DNA from: Bacteroidota bacterium
GTDB taxonomy: Bacteria; Bacteroidota; Bacteroidia; Bacteroidales; GCA-2748055
Reading direction: 5' to 3'
Assembly (NCBI GenBank): GCA_024640885.1
Contig: JAHEEC010000037.1
Span: 1 to 36,400, forward strand
Length of the DNA stretch: 36,400 nt
The first letter of the stretch is position 1. Every line of letters begins with the position of its first letter. This document shows positions 1-7,726 of the stretch, piece after piece. The notes beneath the pieces were generated by a model. That model was not told where the DNA came from, did not search any database, and worked only from the letters and a program-made list of their open reading frames with translations. The translations under genes were made by a program, and so were the position numbers.

Positions 1-110
1 TTCTCCTTTTTCTCAGGAGTGCTGTTGCGACGTGCCGGTTGCGCCTGAAGGGCGATAATTCCAAATATCAGGGCAATCAGCGTAGCGAAGATATATTTTC
101 TGGTTTTCAT
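1..110 (-). CDS. Secreted protein, N-terminal fragment (runs off window)
   Basis: Reading the minus strand from an ATG at 110 gives MKTRKYIFATLIALIFGI followed by IALQAQPARRNSTPEKKE, and the frame is open to the window edge. Basic residues, a hydrophobic stretch and an A-x-A-like end (LQAQ) make a typical Sec signal peptide, so the product should be exported to the periplasm or envelope. The first residues of the mature part are basic, proline-rich and hydrophilic. Only 36 codons are visible, so no family can be assigned. It lies downstream of, and on the same strand as, the blaR1-like gene, but a hairpin with a T-rich tail at 240-276 separates them, so it probably has its own promoter within 111-240. 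Confidence 0.6.
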   Translation of the reverse strand, partial: MKTRKYIFATLIALIFGIIALQAQPARRNSTPEKKE

Positions 111-408
111 GATTTCCCGGTTTTTAATAGTTTGACATCTTTGGTTTCATAAGGTCAAAATCAATGCCAAAAACCGGAAGTGTAATTTTTACGCCATGGA
201 TATTTTCCATATAACATGTACGCTTTCAATCTGTTATGAGCCAAAAGAAAATCCCGGTACTTTGCAGTGCCGGGATCTTCGGATACAGATTCAGTTTTAG
301 GTTAGTGACTATCTTTTGTTAGTCAGTGCACTTTCTAGGGAAAGCAAATATAAACCTTAAAATTAAATTACCAAATTCCAGGCACACCCTCATCATAATA
401 TTCTAAGA
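111..408. other. Intergenic region between blaR1-like gene and the first gene
   Basis: No coding frame stands out in these 298 bases. They hold a strong hairpin (251-276) listed separately, and a small imperfect palindrome, ATGGA..TCCAT, at about 195-209. The rest is AT-rich and should carry the promoter of the minus-strand gene at 1-110; no convincing TAnnTTTG box was found there. Confidence 0.5.
240..276 (-). terminator. Probable intrinsic terminator of the mecI-blaR1 transcript
   Basis: Arms at 251-261 (ATCCCGGTACT) and 266-276 (AGTGCCGGGAT) pair over 11 positions with one wobble pair around a TTGC loop. Read on the minus strand, the stem is followed by a T-rich run (TTTTCTTTT). It sits about 130 nt after the blaR1-like stop codon. 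On the plus strand there is no T run, so only the minus direction is supported. Confidence 0.6.
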
Positions 409-1977
409 CTACCCATTACCCGGCTCATGGTCGAGATGCATATCGAAATCAAAATCTTGAAGCATTGAATCCAGATGGAGCTTTACATTTTTCATCTCAA
501 TTTTAATCTCCTCCCAGTCGATTTCATCCATCGATTTCTGCACGTCTTCCCTGATCTTCTCCCAGTCCATCTCCTTCATCTCCCTGAAGGACTCTTCCAT
601 TTCATGCTTCAACCCGTCCCAGTCGATATCCTCCATGGCCTCTTTCCTGGCTTCTTCAACCTCTTGCTTCATTTTATCCCAATCGATATCCTCCATGGCC
701 TCTTTCCTGGCTTCTTCAACCTCTTGCTTCATTTTATCCCAGTCGATATCCTCCATGGCCTCTTTCCTGGCTTCTTCAACCTCTTTCATTATCTCCTCCC
801 AATCCATTAATACCTGTGCCTCCTCCCGATCATTGCCAGTGATTTCAGGCTTTTTCACCGGTATGGTGTCCGGGACCATTCCATTAACTATTGGCCGTTC
901 GGGAACCGGAATTGAATTGCCAGGCCGCAATTCACTCCTTGAATCGACTTGATTTGTGATGGAGAGGCCCGAGCTGAATCCGGAGACTGCAAGCATGATG
1001 ATCACCCCCGTAACCATAAGGGCCAGTGTGAGCATTCTTTCTCGAATATTTGCTTTCATGGTATTGTGTTTTAATATCCTTTTTATCCTTTGAAATAATT
1101 GATTATGATCAGTTCCCGCAGCACCTGGAACCAGTATATTGTAATGCCGGTCATGCTGCGCCAGTTGAAAAAGCGCCTTAGCATAGTCCATTGGATCTTC
1201 AGATGTATCCACAACCAGGTCATCACAACAATGCTCCCTTTCGGTGCGGATCATCCTGGAGATGGATCTGAGTGCCGGGTTGTAAAAAAAGAGGGACTCC
1301 ACAACCACCTGGATCATATTCACAAGAAAATCAAATCTTCTCAGGTGAAACAACTCATGCATCAGGATGGTCTCCACCTGCGCATTAGAAAGGTGGGTAA
1401 ACATGCCGGCCGGAACAATTATAGCAGGTTTCAGGATTCCTGTCAGGGAAGGAATTGTGACCTTCTCTGACATGAGCAGGGCAACCCTTCTCCCGATCCC
1501 GATCCGTTCCTTGATCCGTATAAACCGGTCCGCCCATTCACCGGTTATGACCGACCCCCCGCTCTTCATCTCCAAAAGATTCTGCAGAGAGAAAACAGCC
1601 CGGATCATCATGACAACGATCCCGCCCAAATAGAAATAGCTAATTAAAGTAAACAGCGTTGAAGTTTGTGCGATAGCCCGGAAGGATTGAATATCGCGCA
1701 GGACGGATCCTGTTCCCCGGGCTTCCAGCGGAGTGCTGAAACCAACCTGTAGAGCCGGTGTCGCATCGTAGAGAAGAGAAAAGAGTGCAACCATCGCAGC
1801 AGGAAAGAGAAGCATCGATATTGTGGCAATCCGGTACCTTGCCCTGGATAAATGTCCGGGAACCGACTGAAGGATCAGCCTGAGCAGAGAAAGGATCAAT
1901 ATACCGATCCATAGGCTGTGCAACAGGGTCTTTCCGAGGGCCACCGACCACATTCCTGATGTTTCAAAGAACGCCAT
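409..1977 (-). CDS. BlaR1/MecR1-like M56 sensor protease with C-terminal 20-residue repeats
   Basis: Membrane-bound zinc protease of family M56, the kind that senses an envelope signal and inactivates a BlaI/MecI repressor. The chosen ATG at 1977 (MAFFETSGMW) has a strong GGAGG 9 nt upstream and overlaps the end of the mecI-like gene by 14 nt; this gives 522 residues. Several N-terminal membrane helices precede the zinc motif HELFH at about 207-211, then a hydrophobic segment and EREHCCDD, the usual second half of the M56 site. A further helix (about 305-330) is followed by a mostly charged tail. Classical BlaR1 has a penicillin-binding sensor domain there. Here the tail is about 140 residues of acidic, probably helical repeats (EVEEARKEAMEDIDWDKMKQ). 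The inducer is therefore unlikely to be a beta-lactam bound by this tail (inference). Confidence 0.88.
   Translation of the reverse strand: MAFFETSGMWSVALGKTLLHSLWIGILILSLLRLILQSVPGHLSRARYRIATISMLLFPAAMVALFSLLYDATPALQVGFSTPLEARGTGSVLRDIQSFRAIAQTSTLFTLISYFYLGGIVVMMIRAVFSLQNLLEMKSGGSVITGEWADRFIRIKERIGIGRRVALLMSEKVTIPSLTGILKPAIIVPAGMFTHLSNAQVETILMHELFHLRRFDFLVNMIQVVVESLFFYNPALRSISRMIRTEREHCCDDLVVDTSEDPMDYAKALFQLAQHDRHYNILVPGAAGTDHNQLFQRIKRILKHNTMKANIRERMLTLALMVTGVIIMLAVSGFSSGLSITNQVDSRSELRPGNSIPVPERPIVNGMVPDTIPVKKPEITGNDREEAQVLMDWEEIMKEVEEARKEAMEDIDWDKMKQEVEEARKEAMEDIDWDKMKQEVEEARKEAMEDIDWDGLKHEMEESFREMKEMDWEKIREDVQKSMDEIDWEEIKIEMKNVKLHLDSMLQDFDFDMHLDHEPGNG
617..796 (-). repeat. 60-bp tandem repeat inside the blaR1-like gene (three units)
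   Basis: Three consecutive 60-bp units are almost identical; a 40-bp core (for example 621-660, 681-720 and 741-780) differs by at most one base. The period is a multiple of three and encodes 20-residue protein repeats ending in DIDWDKMKQ or a close variant. Further diverged copies flank it on the protein level (MDWEEIMK, MDWEKIRE, IDWEEIKI). Near-identity at DNA level suggests recent duplication and possible length variation between strains. Confidence 0.9.
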
Positions 1978-2347
1978 TGCCTTTCTCCTCCATTTCATTG
2001 ATGAAATTCCTGATCTTTTCAAGTTCATCCCTGGAAGCTGCATGGTTACCAAGTGCTTTCATGACCAGCTCGGATCTGCTTCCCCTGAATACCGTTTTCA
2101 GGACGTGATCAAGGATGTGTGTTTGTACCTCACCCGACGGAAGGGCAGGGGTGTAGACATGGGAACGCTGGTTTGTATTCCTGATAAGCAAACCCTTTTC
2201 GGCCATGATCTGCATGATTTTCAGGGTGGTGGTGTATCCAACCCTGCGCTGATCATTGAGCAGATCATTGACTTGTCGAACTGTCAGGGGTCCCCGTTCC
2301 CAGAGTATTTGCATTACCTCCAGCTCCGATTCAGTGGGTTTTGACAT
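1964..2347 (-). CDS. BlaI/MecI-family transcriptional repressor
   Basis: A 127-residue protein with the BlaI/MecI layout: an N-terminal winged helix (SELEVMQILWERGPLTVRQV, then YTTTLKIMQIMAEKGLL) and a C-terminal dimerisation helix region. The length is normal for the family. These repressors bind palindromic operators and are inactivated after the partner M56 protease responds to a signal. The partner follows directly, overlapping by 14 nt, so the two are co-transcribed and probably translationally coupled. Two 16-bp palindromes flank the promoter just upstream (2353-2368 and 2407-2422), fitting autorepression. No other copy of the palindrome was noticed in the window, so additional targets, if any, lie elsewhere. 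Confidence 0.92.
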   Translation of the reverse strand: MSKPTESELEVMQILWERGPLTVRQVNDLLNDQRRVGYTTTLKIMQIMAEKGLLIRNTNQRSHVYTPALPSGEVQTHILDHVLKTVFRGSRSELVMKALGNHAASRDELEKIRNFINEMEEKGNGVL

Positions 2348-2352
2348 AATTA

Positions 2353-2368
2353 TACGAAATGTTTCGTA
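2353..2368. promoter_or_regulatory. BlaI/MecI-type operator, proximal copy
   Basis: TACGAAATGTTTCGTA, with 6-bp arms TACGAA/TTCGTA around 4 bp; the pairing extends one more base at each end. It starts 5 bp upstream of the repressor start codon and directly downstream of the -7 box, so a bound repressor would cover the transcription start. Confidence 0.85.
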
Positions 2369-2369
2369 T

Positions 2370-2400
2370 CAAATATAGATGAACAAATGATCTGTGTCAA
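2370..2400 (-). promoter_or_regulatory. Promoter of the mecI-blaR1 operon
   Basis: On the minus strand TTGACA (2400-2395) is followed after 17 bp by TATATTTG (2377-2370), a perfect match to the Bacteroidota -7 consensus TAnnTTTG. The two boxes lie exactly between the two operator palindromes. The predicted transcript start falls in the proximal operator, giving a short leader. Confidence 0.75.
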
Positions 2401-2406
2401 CTATAT

Positions 2407-2422
2407 TACGAAGTATTTCGTA
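2407..2422. promoter_or_regulatory. BlaI/MecI-type operator, distal copy
   Basis: TACGAAGTATTTCGTA, with the same 6-bp arms as the proximal operator. It lies 54 bp away (start to start), just upstream of the TTGACA box and 14 bp downstream of the stop codon of the AMMECR1 gene. A repressor dimer on each site would bracket the promoter. Confidence 0.83.
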
Positions 2423-2435
2423 TTTTTAATATAAA

Positions 2436-3002
2436 TTAACAATCCGGGGGCAGGTCATCGCTGCTGAAAACCATTGCTTCGTACCTGTAAAGATCAGCTT
2501 TCTTCCATCCGTTCCAGCCTATTCCAGCTTTGTATTTGGCACAGTTACCCAGCAGATCCTCCACAGACCATTTCTGGGAAGTGGCGACCTGTGGCAGCAG
2601 GGTGCCCCTGTTCATTCCCTTCTCCATATAGATGCCATGCTTCCCGGGGATAATCTCATCCACCTTTCTGACAGGTTCCCGGGGAGTGAGGATACTGATC
2701 TCGATCTTCAAAGCCCCAATTTCGGAAAATTCGATGGGAGTGAACCTGGAGTCTGAAACTGCCGCCGATTCAGCCATTTGCTTCACATTCATGAAAATGG
2801 AATTTGCTTCAGAGAAGGTGCCGATGCACCCTCTGAGCTTGTCATCCACGTAGAGTGAGACAAAGGCGCCGCCACACAAATTCAGTGCCCCATTTGAATC
2901 AGGTAAAAGTTGCCGTTCTATGCCAGCCGGCACTAACTGGTTAAAAATCGCTGTTCTTGCTACCGAAAGCAATACCCGTTTATCGAGATCTGAAATGGTC
3001 AT
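2436..3002 (-). CDS. amrA: AMMECR1-domain protein (AmmeMemoRadiSam system protein A)
   Basis: A 188-residue soluble protein of the AMMECR1 family. The hallmark LRGCIG is at residues 56-61, followed by family-typical stretches (DSRFTPIEFSEIGALKIEIS, LLPQVATSQKW and the WKKADLYRYE end). The molecular role of AMMECR1 is not established. In bacteria and archaea it is found with a MEMO protein and a radical SAM enzyme, and all three are here as one unit. The start codon overlaps the stop of the MEMO gene by 4 nt, so it is the last gene of the three-gene operon; the mecI promoter lies 35 bp downstream on the same strand. Confidence 0.92.
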   Translation of the reverse strand: MTISDLDKRVLLSVARTAIFNQLVPAGIERQLLPDSNGALNLCGGAFVSLYVDDKLRGCIGTFSEANSIFMNVKQMAESAAVSDSRFTPIEFSEIGALKIEISILTPREPVRKVDEIIPGKHGIYMEKGMNRGTLLPQVATSQKWSVEDLLGNCAKYKAGIGWNGWKKADLYRYEAMVFSSDDLPPDC

Positions 3003-3829
3003 TGATAGAGGATCATGGAAACGTAATCAACCACCTCGCGCGAAGGGATTACCTCACCGGAATGCCCCCTGGCAAGGATCTCAACGAGGTACCCGGGTTG
3101 CACCTTTGCTGCATATTCCATGAGGGCCATGACGGGTCCGTAGCCGCATGCCGACACATGATCCCTTTTTACAACCGTTTCAACGCCCCTGGAATTCCTG
3201 GAAAGAATCTGATCAATGATTTTCTGGTCCATTGCTTCCCCTTGCTCCGGGGTTAAATAATGTGAAAAATCACAGGAAGCAAGCACCATGATCTTTCTCC
3301 CGGTCAACCTGACTGCGTCCACGATCCTTTGAGCCACAAGCGATGCGCTTTCATAACTCTGATCAAGCATGCAAATGGGCAGGATTGAAAAATCATGATC
3401 TGGAAAAAAGTATTGCAGGAAAGGGATGATCACTTCGGCCGAATGTTCCATTTCATGGGAGAGGTTGTCAAAGTGCATATCCAGGGCCAGGCCAAAGCCA
3501 CGGTCCACGGATACATCTCCGATAGAATTGCGCCAGGTCTCAGCTTCATCAAGGGCCACCGGAAGACCTCGCCCGGTATGATTCGGATGCACAATAATGA
3601 AAGTTTCAGGGGCTGCCGCAAACTTTTGAATCCATTGAAAGAAAGGAACGGTCTGGTATCCCGAATAAATATGCCCTGCATGCGGTAAAATCGCTCCAAA
3701 GATCATTTCATGGGGAATTTCCTTCACCTGATAACGGTTTGAGGCGATAATTTCGCTGATCTGTTTATAGATCCTCTCTTTGCCGGCGGGATAGAACCGG
3801 CCCTCCTGGGCGGCTTTACGAATGATCAT
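2999..3829 (-). CDS. amrB: MEMO-family protein (AmmeMemoRadiSam system protein B)
   Basis: A 276-residue MEMO-family protein, related in fold to class III extradiol dioxygenases and LigB-like enzymes. Residues in the positions known to bind metal in MEMO1 are present: His50 (LPHAGHIYSG), His81 (VHPNHTGRG) and Cys228 (SACGYGP). The SCDFSHYL motif is also present. MEMO1 of animals has been reported to bind copper or iron; the bacterial role is unknown. The gene overlaps both neighbours by 4 nt (3826-3829 and 2999-3002), which implies tight coupling of translation and probably a joint function with the radical SAM enzyme upstream. Confidence 0.92.
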   Translation of the reverse strand: MIIRKAAQEGRFYPAGKERIYKQISEIIASNRYQVKEIPHEMIFGAILPHAGHIYSGYQTVPFFQWIQKFAAAPETFIIVHPNHTGRGLPVALDEAETWRNSIGDVSVDRGFGLALDMHFDNLSHEMEHSAEVIIPFLQYFFPDHDFSILPICMLDQSYESASLVAQRIVDAVRLTGRKIMVLASCDFSHYLTPEQGEAMDQKIIDQILSRNSRGVETVVKRDHVSACGYGPVMALMEYAAKVQPGYLVEILARGHSGEVIPSREVVDYVSMILYQ

Positions 3830-4845
3830 GATGTGGTACCGTTAAAAACTCCATGGATCTTAAGTTTGCATTGAAAGCAAAACCCGTCCTTACTGATGCC
3901 CAAAAGGGTCGATCGGTATAGATCGCGTTCAATGAGAAGGTTGCCGCATCCTGGACAGAAGGTATGATTATTCAACTGGGGCGTGTTTCCGGGATAGACA
4001 TACCGGATCTCTGGCCTTGCCATCTCCAGGAAATGTTCGATGGTTTTGAGCGGGGTAGGGGGTGCATTCAGTTTGAACTTTGGAAAATAGCGGCTCACAT
4101 GCAATATTGTATCCGATCCGCAGTGATCTGTGATCCACTGGATCAGCTCTTTCCATTCATCCTCGGTGTCGTTGTACCCCGGAATGATCAGGAATGTAAG
4201 TTCCAGGTGACTGCCAGATTTTGCGATCCTGTCAATGGCGTTCAATACCGGTTGCACCGTGGCACCGGATCGTTCACTGTAGAACCGGTTGCGGAATGAT
4301 TTCAGGTCCACATTGAAGGCATCCATATATGGAAGGATTTCCCTGAGGGGGTCCTCGTTGATATATCCGTTGGTAACCATGATGTTGCTTCGCTGATGTT
4401 CCTTGATCAGCACGGCACATTTCAACATATACTCAAAATATATGGTTGGTTCATTATAGGTATAGGCGAGCCCGATGTTATCCCTGTGGAGCAATGCTTT
4501 ATTGACCATATCTTCCGGATCCCGGCTTGGACGGTGAGATAGAATATGTGGGTTAATCTGCGAAATTTCACAATTCTGGCAAAAATCACAGGCCAGGTTG
4601 CACCCGAAACTTCCGATGGAAAGGACGGATCTGCCAGGATAAAAATGATAGAGCGGTTTCTTCTCCACTGGATCGGTCGAAATGGATGAAAGCACACCGT
4701 AATTCTCAGAGATCAACCGTCCGTCCCTGTTCACCCGGGTATTGCATTTCCCGTACTGGCCCGGTATCAGCGTGCACTTGTGGGGGCAAAGAAGGCACTG
4801 AACGGACTGGTTCAAGGTGGCTTTATAGTGGGATGCCAGGTGCAT
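3826..4845 (-). CDS. amrS: AmmeMemoRadiSam system radical SAM enzyme
   Basis: A 339-residue radical SAM protein of the family related to pyruvate formate-lyase activating enzymes. The cluster-binding motif C-x3-C-x2-C is at Cys82, Cys86 and Cys89 (GCNLACDFCQ). An N-terminal cysteine set (CLLCPHKC at 17-24, Cys34) and C-terminal CPGC and CFQC motifs may hold extra metal or zinc. It should bind a 4Fe-4S cluster and cleave S-adenosylmethionine to make a radical; the substrate is unknown. It is the first gene of the three-gene operon and is divergent from msrA (96 bp between the starts). No clear Shine-Dalgarno is seen before the ATG, as is common in Bacteroidota. Confidence 0.93.
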   Translation of the reverse strand: MHLASHYKATLNQSVQCLLCPHKCTLIPGQYGKCNTRVNRDGRLISENYGVLSSISTDPVEKKPLYHFYPGRSVLSIGSFGCNLACDFCQNCEISQINPHILSHRPSRDPEDMVNKALLHRDNIGLAYTYNEPTIYFEYMLKCAVLIKEHQRSNIMVTNGYINEDPLREILPYMDAFNVDLKSFRNRFYSERSGATVQPVLNAIDRIAKSGSHLELTFLIIPGYNDTEDEWKELIQWITDHCGSDTILHVSRYFPKFKLNAPPTPLKTIEHFLEMARPEIRYVYPGNTPQLNNHTFCPGCGNLLIERDLYRSTLLGISKDGFCFQCKLKIHGVFNGTTS

Positions 4846-4941
4846 GAGATAAAGTTACGACGAAAAACCGATGAAATCCACCTTTAAACAAAACAGCCCG
4901 GATCAGGTTATAATCATATAAATATTTTAATACCACAGGAT

Positions 4942-5550
4942 ATGAAAAGAGTGGGTTTAGTTATATTTACGACCTTGATCATTACAGTTTCATCCATGGG
5001 GAATAATTCATTGAACGGGAAGAGTGAACTGGCCACTTTCGGTGGAGGTTGCTTCTGGTGCGTAGAAGCCATATTTGAAAGGGTTTCAGGGGTGACAAAA
5101 GTCGAATCGGGTTATTCGGGCGGCCAGGTGGCCAATCCCACATACAAGCAGGTAACCACGGGAATGACGGGCCATGCAGAAGTAGTCCAGATCACCTTTG
5201 ATCCGGAAAAGGTCAGTTATCTGGAGTTGCTTGAGATTTTCTTCAAAACGCATGATCCAACCACATTGAACCGGCAGGGGGCTGATGTGGGGACCCAATA
5301 TCGCTCCCTGGTGCTGTATCATAGCGACGAACAGCGAAAGCAGGCCGAAGAGGTGATCAGTGATCTGGATGGAGCCGGAATATGGAATGATCCGATCGTC
5401 ACAAAGGTGGAACCATTTGAGGTTTTTTACACCGCAGAGGGCTACCATCAGGAGTACTTTGAAAATAATCCCAATGTGGCATATTGTCGACTGGTGATCC
5501 AGCCAAAATTGGAAAAATTTGAGAAGGTGTTCAAAGATAAACTGAAATAG
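4942..5550 (+). CDS. msrA: Peptide-methionine (S)-S-oxide reductase MsrA, exported form
   Basis: It reduces methionine-S-sulfoxide in damaged proteins. The MsrA signature FGGGCFWC is present, with catalytic Cys37 and a second Cys at 40; a likely resolving Cys182 lies in the conserved C-terminal YCRLVIQPKL. The core motifs GYSGG, GHAEVVQ, FFKTHDPTT and GTQYRS are all present. A hydrophobic N-terminus (residues 4-18) ahead of the catalytic domain looks like a signal peptide, so the enzyme probably acts in the periplasm. No MsrB domain or gene is adjacent. It is divergent from the AmmeMemoRadiSam operon and convergent with the histidine kinase gene, with only 2 bp between the stop codons. Confidence 0.94.
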   Translation: MKRVGLVIFTTLIITVSSMGNNSLNGKSELATFGGGCFWCVEAIFERVSGVTKVESGYSGGQVANPTYKQVTTGMTGHAEVVQITFDPEKVSYLELLEIFFKTHDPTTLNRQGADVGTQYRSLVLYHSDEQRKQAEEVISDLDGAGIWNDPIVTKVEPFEVFYTAEGYHQEYFENNPNVAYCRLVIQPKLEKFEKVFKDKLK

Positions 5551-5552
5551 GT

Positions 5553-7598
5553 CTAATTATTTGAGACCGGCAGGGCGATAATGAATGAAGAGCCGTTCCC
5601 AGGTTCACTTTCAACCCGTATCGTACCTTCATTCCTCTCAATGAATTCTTTGCAGATCACCAGCCCCAGACCGGAACCCGACTCCCCGGTTGTACCTGGG
5701 GTGGAGACCACCTCGTTGGCATCAAAAAGTTTCTCCTGGATCTCCTGCTGAATCCCGATTCCATCATCTGAAACCGTTACATTGCACAATGTTGTTCCAT
5801 TTTCAGAAGTGATTCTCACCTTTCCACCCGGGAAACTGAATTTAATGGCATTCATGATCAGGTTTCTGAACACAGTATGAATCATCGCCTTGTCGGCATA
5901 CACCTCACACTTCCGGTCGATTTTCACAAGGCATTCAATCTTCTTGTGGTCCAGGTTCGCTTTAAGCTCTTTCACACAATCATCAACCACGGTTTTAATA
6001 TTCAGGCTCCGGGGTTCATATTTGACAGCCTTCATCTGTGAACGTGCCCAGATCAGAAGGTTCTCAAGGAGGCTCTGTATTCGCTGCGTTCCCTGCAGGA
6101 TTTGAAGCAAATACTCCTTCTGGGTCTCCACGCTGAACTGTTCGAAATTATCATATAGCAACTCGGAAAACCCGGTAACGGCTGCAACCGGGTTTCGTAG
6201 ATCGTGGGCCACCACGGAAAAAATCCGGTCCTTTGATTTGTTCAACTTAAGAAGTTCCTGCTCGGATTCACTGAGCTTCTGTAATGCGCTGGATATCTGT
6301 TGATTTCGCTCAGCCAACATTTGATTGGTTCGTTTTTTAGAACGAAGGTTGACAGCAATGATGATCACCAGAGCGATGATCACAATGATAAAGATGATGA
6401 ATACTTTGTTAAGCATTTTCTGCACCTGCGACTCCGATTGCAGCTGTTCTATCTCCGTGTCCTTGATTTCCTGTTCGTAGCGGGCCCTGAGCTGGGCAAT
6501 CTGTTCTGACTGGATCTCGTTGAAAAGCGACTTATAAACCGTGTCATACCGAAGCAACCAGTTGTAGGCGGAGGCATAATTGCCCACCCCTGCATGCAAT
6601 TGCGCCAGTTCATCATAAGCATCCAGTTCGAGGTGCCGGAATCCCCTGTCATTGGCAATTCTGAGGGACCTGTGGAGGTAAAACAGTGCCGAGTCCTGCT
6701 GATTCATCTCACCAAAAAGTGATCCAAGCCTGATATAGCCGGAGGCGATGTAATACTGGTCATGGATTCTCAAGGCCAGCCCCAACCCCCGTCTCAAATA
6801 GCTCAGGGCCGTCCGCTGCTCTCCAAGGTCGCTGTAAGCAAGCGCCATTCCACTGTATACATCTGAAAGGATATATTGACGCGAAGTTGATTCGGTGGTA
6901 TCCGTGTTCAACTTATCGAGGGCCTCATGGAAATAGAGCAGTGAGGAATCATACAACTGCCTGTCATACAAAATGCGTCCAATGTTGTGGAGTGCCTTGC
7001 ATTCTTCGGTCACCAGTTCATGTTCCCTGTAAATCTCAAGGGCATTCTGATAGTGTTTTTCTGCTTCTGAGAGCTTACCCATATCATGGGCCACGGTTCC
7101 AAGGTTGTTCTGCATCATGGCGATGCCAAGCCGGTCACCCACCCGTTCGAAAGCATTCAGGCTATGCATAAAATAGTAGTAGGCTTCACTGAAATTCGCC
7201 ATCTGGTAATAGATCTCCCCCATGCTCAGGGCGCAATTGCCAACTTCCTGGTGATCTTCAAGTTTAATGAATTCGTCGTACGCTTTGCTGTAGTAAAACA
7301 GGCTTCGGTCGGAGACAAGCTTGTTCTCATAGATCCTTCCTTTGCATTTATAAAGCGCCGGCAACAATTTATCAGGATCGCTTCTCAAAAGGATAAGTTC
7401 AGCCTGGTTCGCATAATAGAGTGCACTATCCGGATATTCTTCCTGCAACTCCATGGCCAGATCCACGTAGGTTTTGCCCAGATTTGCACCGGTGAGGACC
7501 GAAGTCATGGTCGCAAGACTGTCGACCCTGGATTCCTGTGCGTCCACCAAATTGAATAACAACAATGCAGGGAGAATATGGAGCAGGATTCTCTTCAT
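5553..7598 (-). CDS. TPR-containing sensor histidine kinase
   Basis: Start chosen at 7598 (MKRILLHILPALLLFN), which gives a signal peptide and 681 residues. An upstream in-frame ATG at 7679 is rejected because a good promoter (-7 box at 7633-7640) lies inside that extension. After the signal peptide come about eight tetratricopeptide-type helical repeats (about 60-370), a predicted coiled coil, one membrane helix (about 395-418) and a second coiled coil. The HisKA domain has phospho-acceptor His465 (VVAHDLRNPVAA), and the HATPase domain has N-box NLIMNAIKF, DDGIGI and GSGLGLVICK. The periplasmic TPR part should sense a signal or partner protein. No response regulator is adjacent, so the partner is encoded elsewhere. 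Confidence 0.92.
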   Translation of the reverse strand: MKRILLHILPALLLFNLVDAQESRVDSLATMTSVLTGANLGKTYVDLAMELQEEYPDSALYYANQAELILLRSDPDKLLPALYKCKGRIYENKLVSDRSLFYYSKAYDEFIKLEDHQEVGNCALSMGEIYYQMANFSEAYYYFMHSLNAFERVGDRLGIAMMQNNLGTVAHDMGKLSEAEKHYQNALEIYREHELVTEECKALHNIGRILYDRQLYDSSLLYFHEALDKLNTDTTESTSRQYILSDVYSGMALAYSDLGEQRTALSYLRRGLGLALRIHDQYYIASGYIRLGSLFGEMNQQDSALFYLHRSLRIANDRGFRHLELDAYDELAQLHAGVGNYASAYNWLLRYDTVYKSLFNEIQSEQIAQLRARYEQEIKDTEIEQLQSESQVQKMLNKVFIIFIIVIIALVIIIAVNLRSKKRTNQMLAERNQQISSALQKLSESEQELLKLNKSKDRIFSVVAHDLRNPVAAVTGFSELLYDNFEQFSVETQKEYLLQILQGTQRIQSLLENLLIWARSQMKAVKYEPRSLNIKTVVDDCVKELKANLDHKKIECLVKIDRKCEVYADKAMIHTVFRNLIMNAIKFSFPGGKVRITSENGTTLCNVTVSDDGIGIQQEIQEKLFDANEVVSTPGTTGESGSGLGLVICKEFIERNEGTIRVESEPGNGSSFIIALPVSNN

Positions 7599-7632
7599 GG
7601 GGTTGAATGGGCTTCTACTACTTTGGTATCGA

Positions 7633-7664
7633 CAAATATACTTATTTTGGGGTGAATATGTCCA
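7633..7664 (-). promoter_or_regulatory. Promoter of the histidine kinase gene
   Basis: On the minus strand TATATTTG (7640-7633) matches the Bacteroidota -7 consensus exactly, with TGGACA about 18 bp upstream. It predicts a transcript starting near 7626, about 28 nt before the ATG at 7598. It is the same -7 sequence as at the mecI promoter. Confidence 0.6.
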
Positions 7665-7726
7665 TTTGGGGATCGTCAAATCATCGGTTTACCAGGGAGC
7701 TGACTATTTTTAAGGAAAATATTTAA

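Noticed and set aside
617-796. Possible CRISPR array (regular 60-bp repeats)
   Set aside because: The whole period is repeated with no unique spacers, it lies inside a coding frame, and no cas genes are present.
475-810. Plus-strand open frame with repeated HGLFPGFFNLLLHFIP-type units
   Set aside because: It is the antisense shadow of the 60-bp repeats in the blaR1-like gene; the repeat period keeps several frames open.
1978-2052. Upstream 25-codon extension of the blaR1-like gene
   Set aside because: It lies entirely inside the mecI-like gene; the ATG at 1977 has a strong GGAGG at good spacing and gives a proper membrane start.
7599-7679. Upstream 27-codon extension of the histidine kinase
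   Set aside because: It contains the predicted promoter and would bury the signal peptide.
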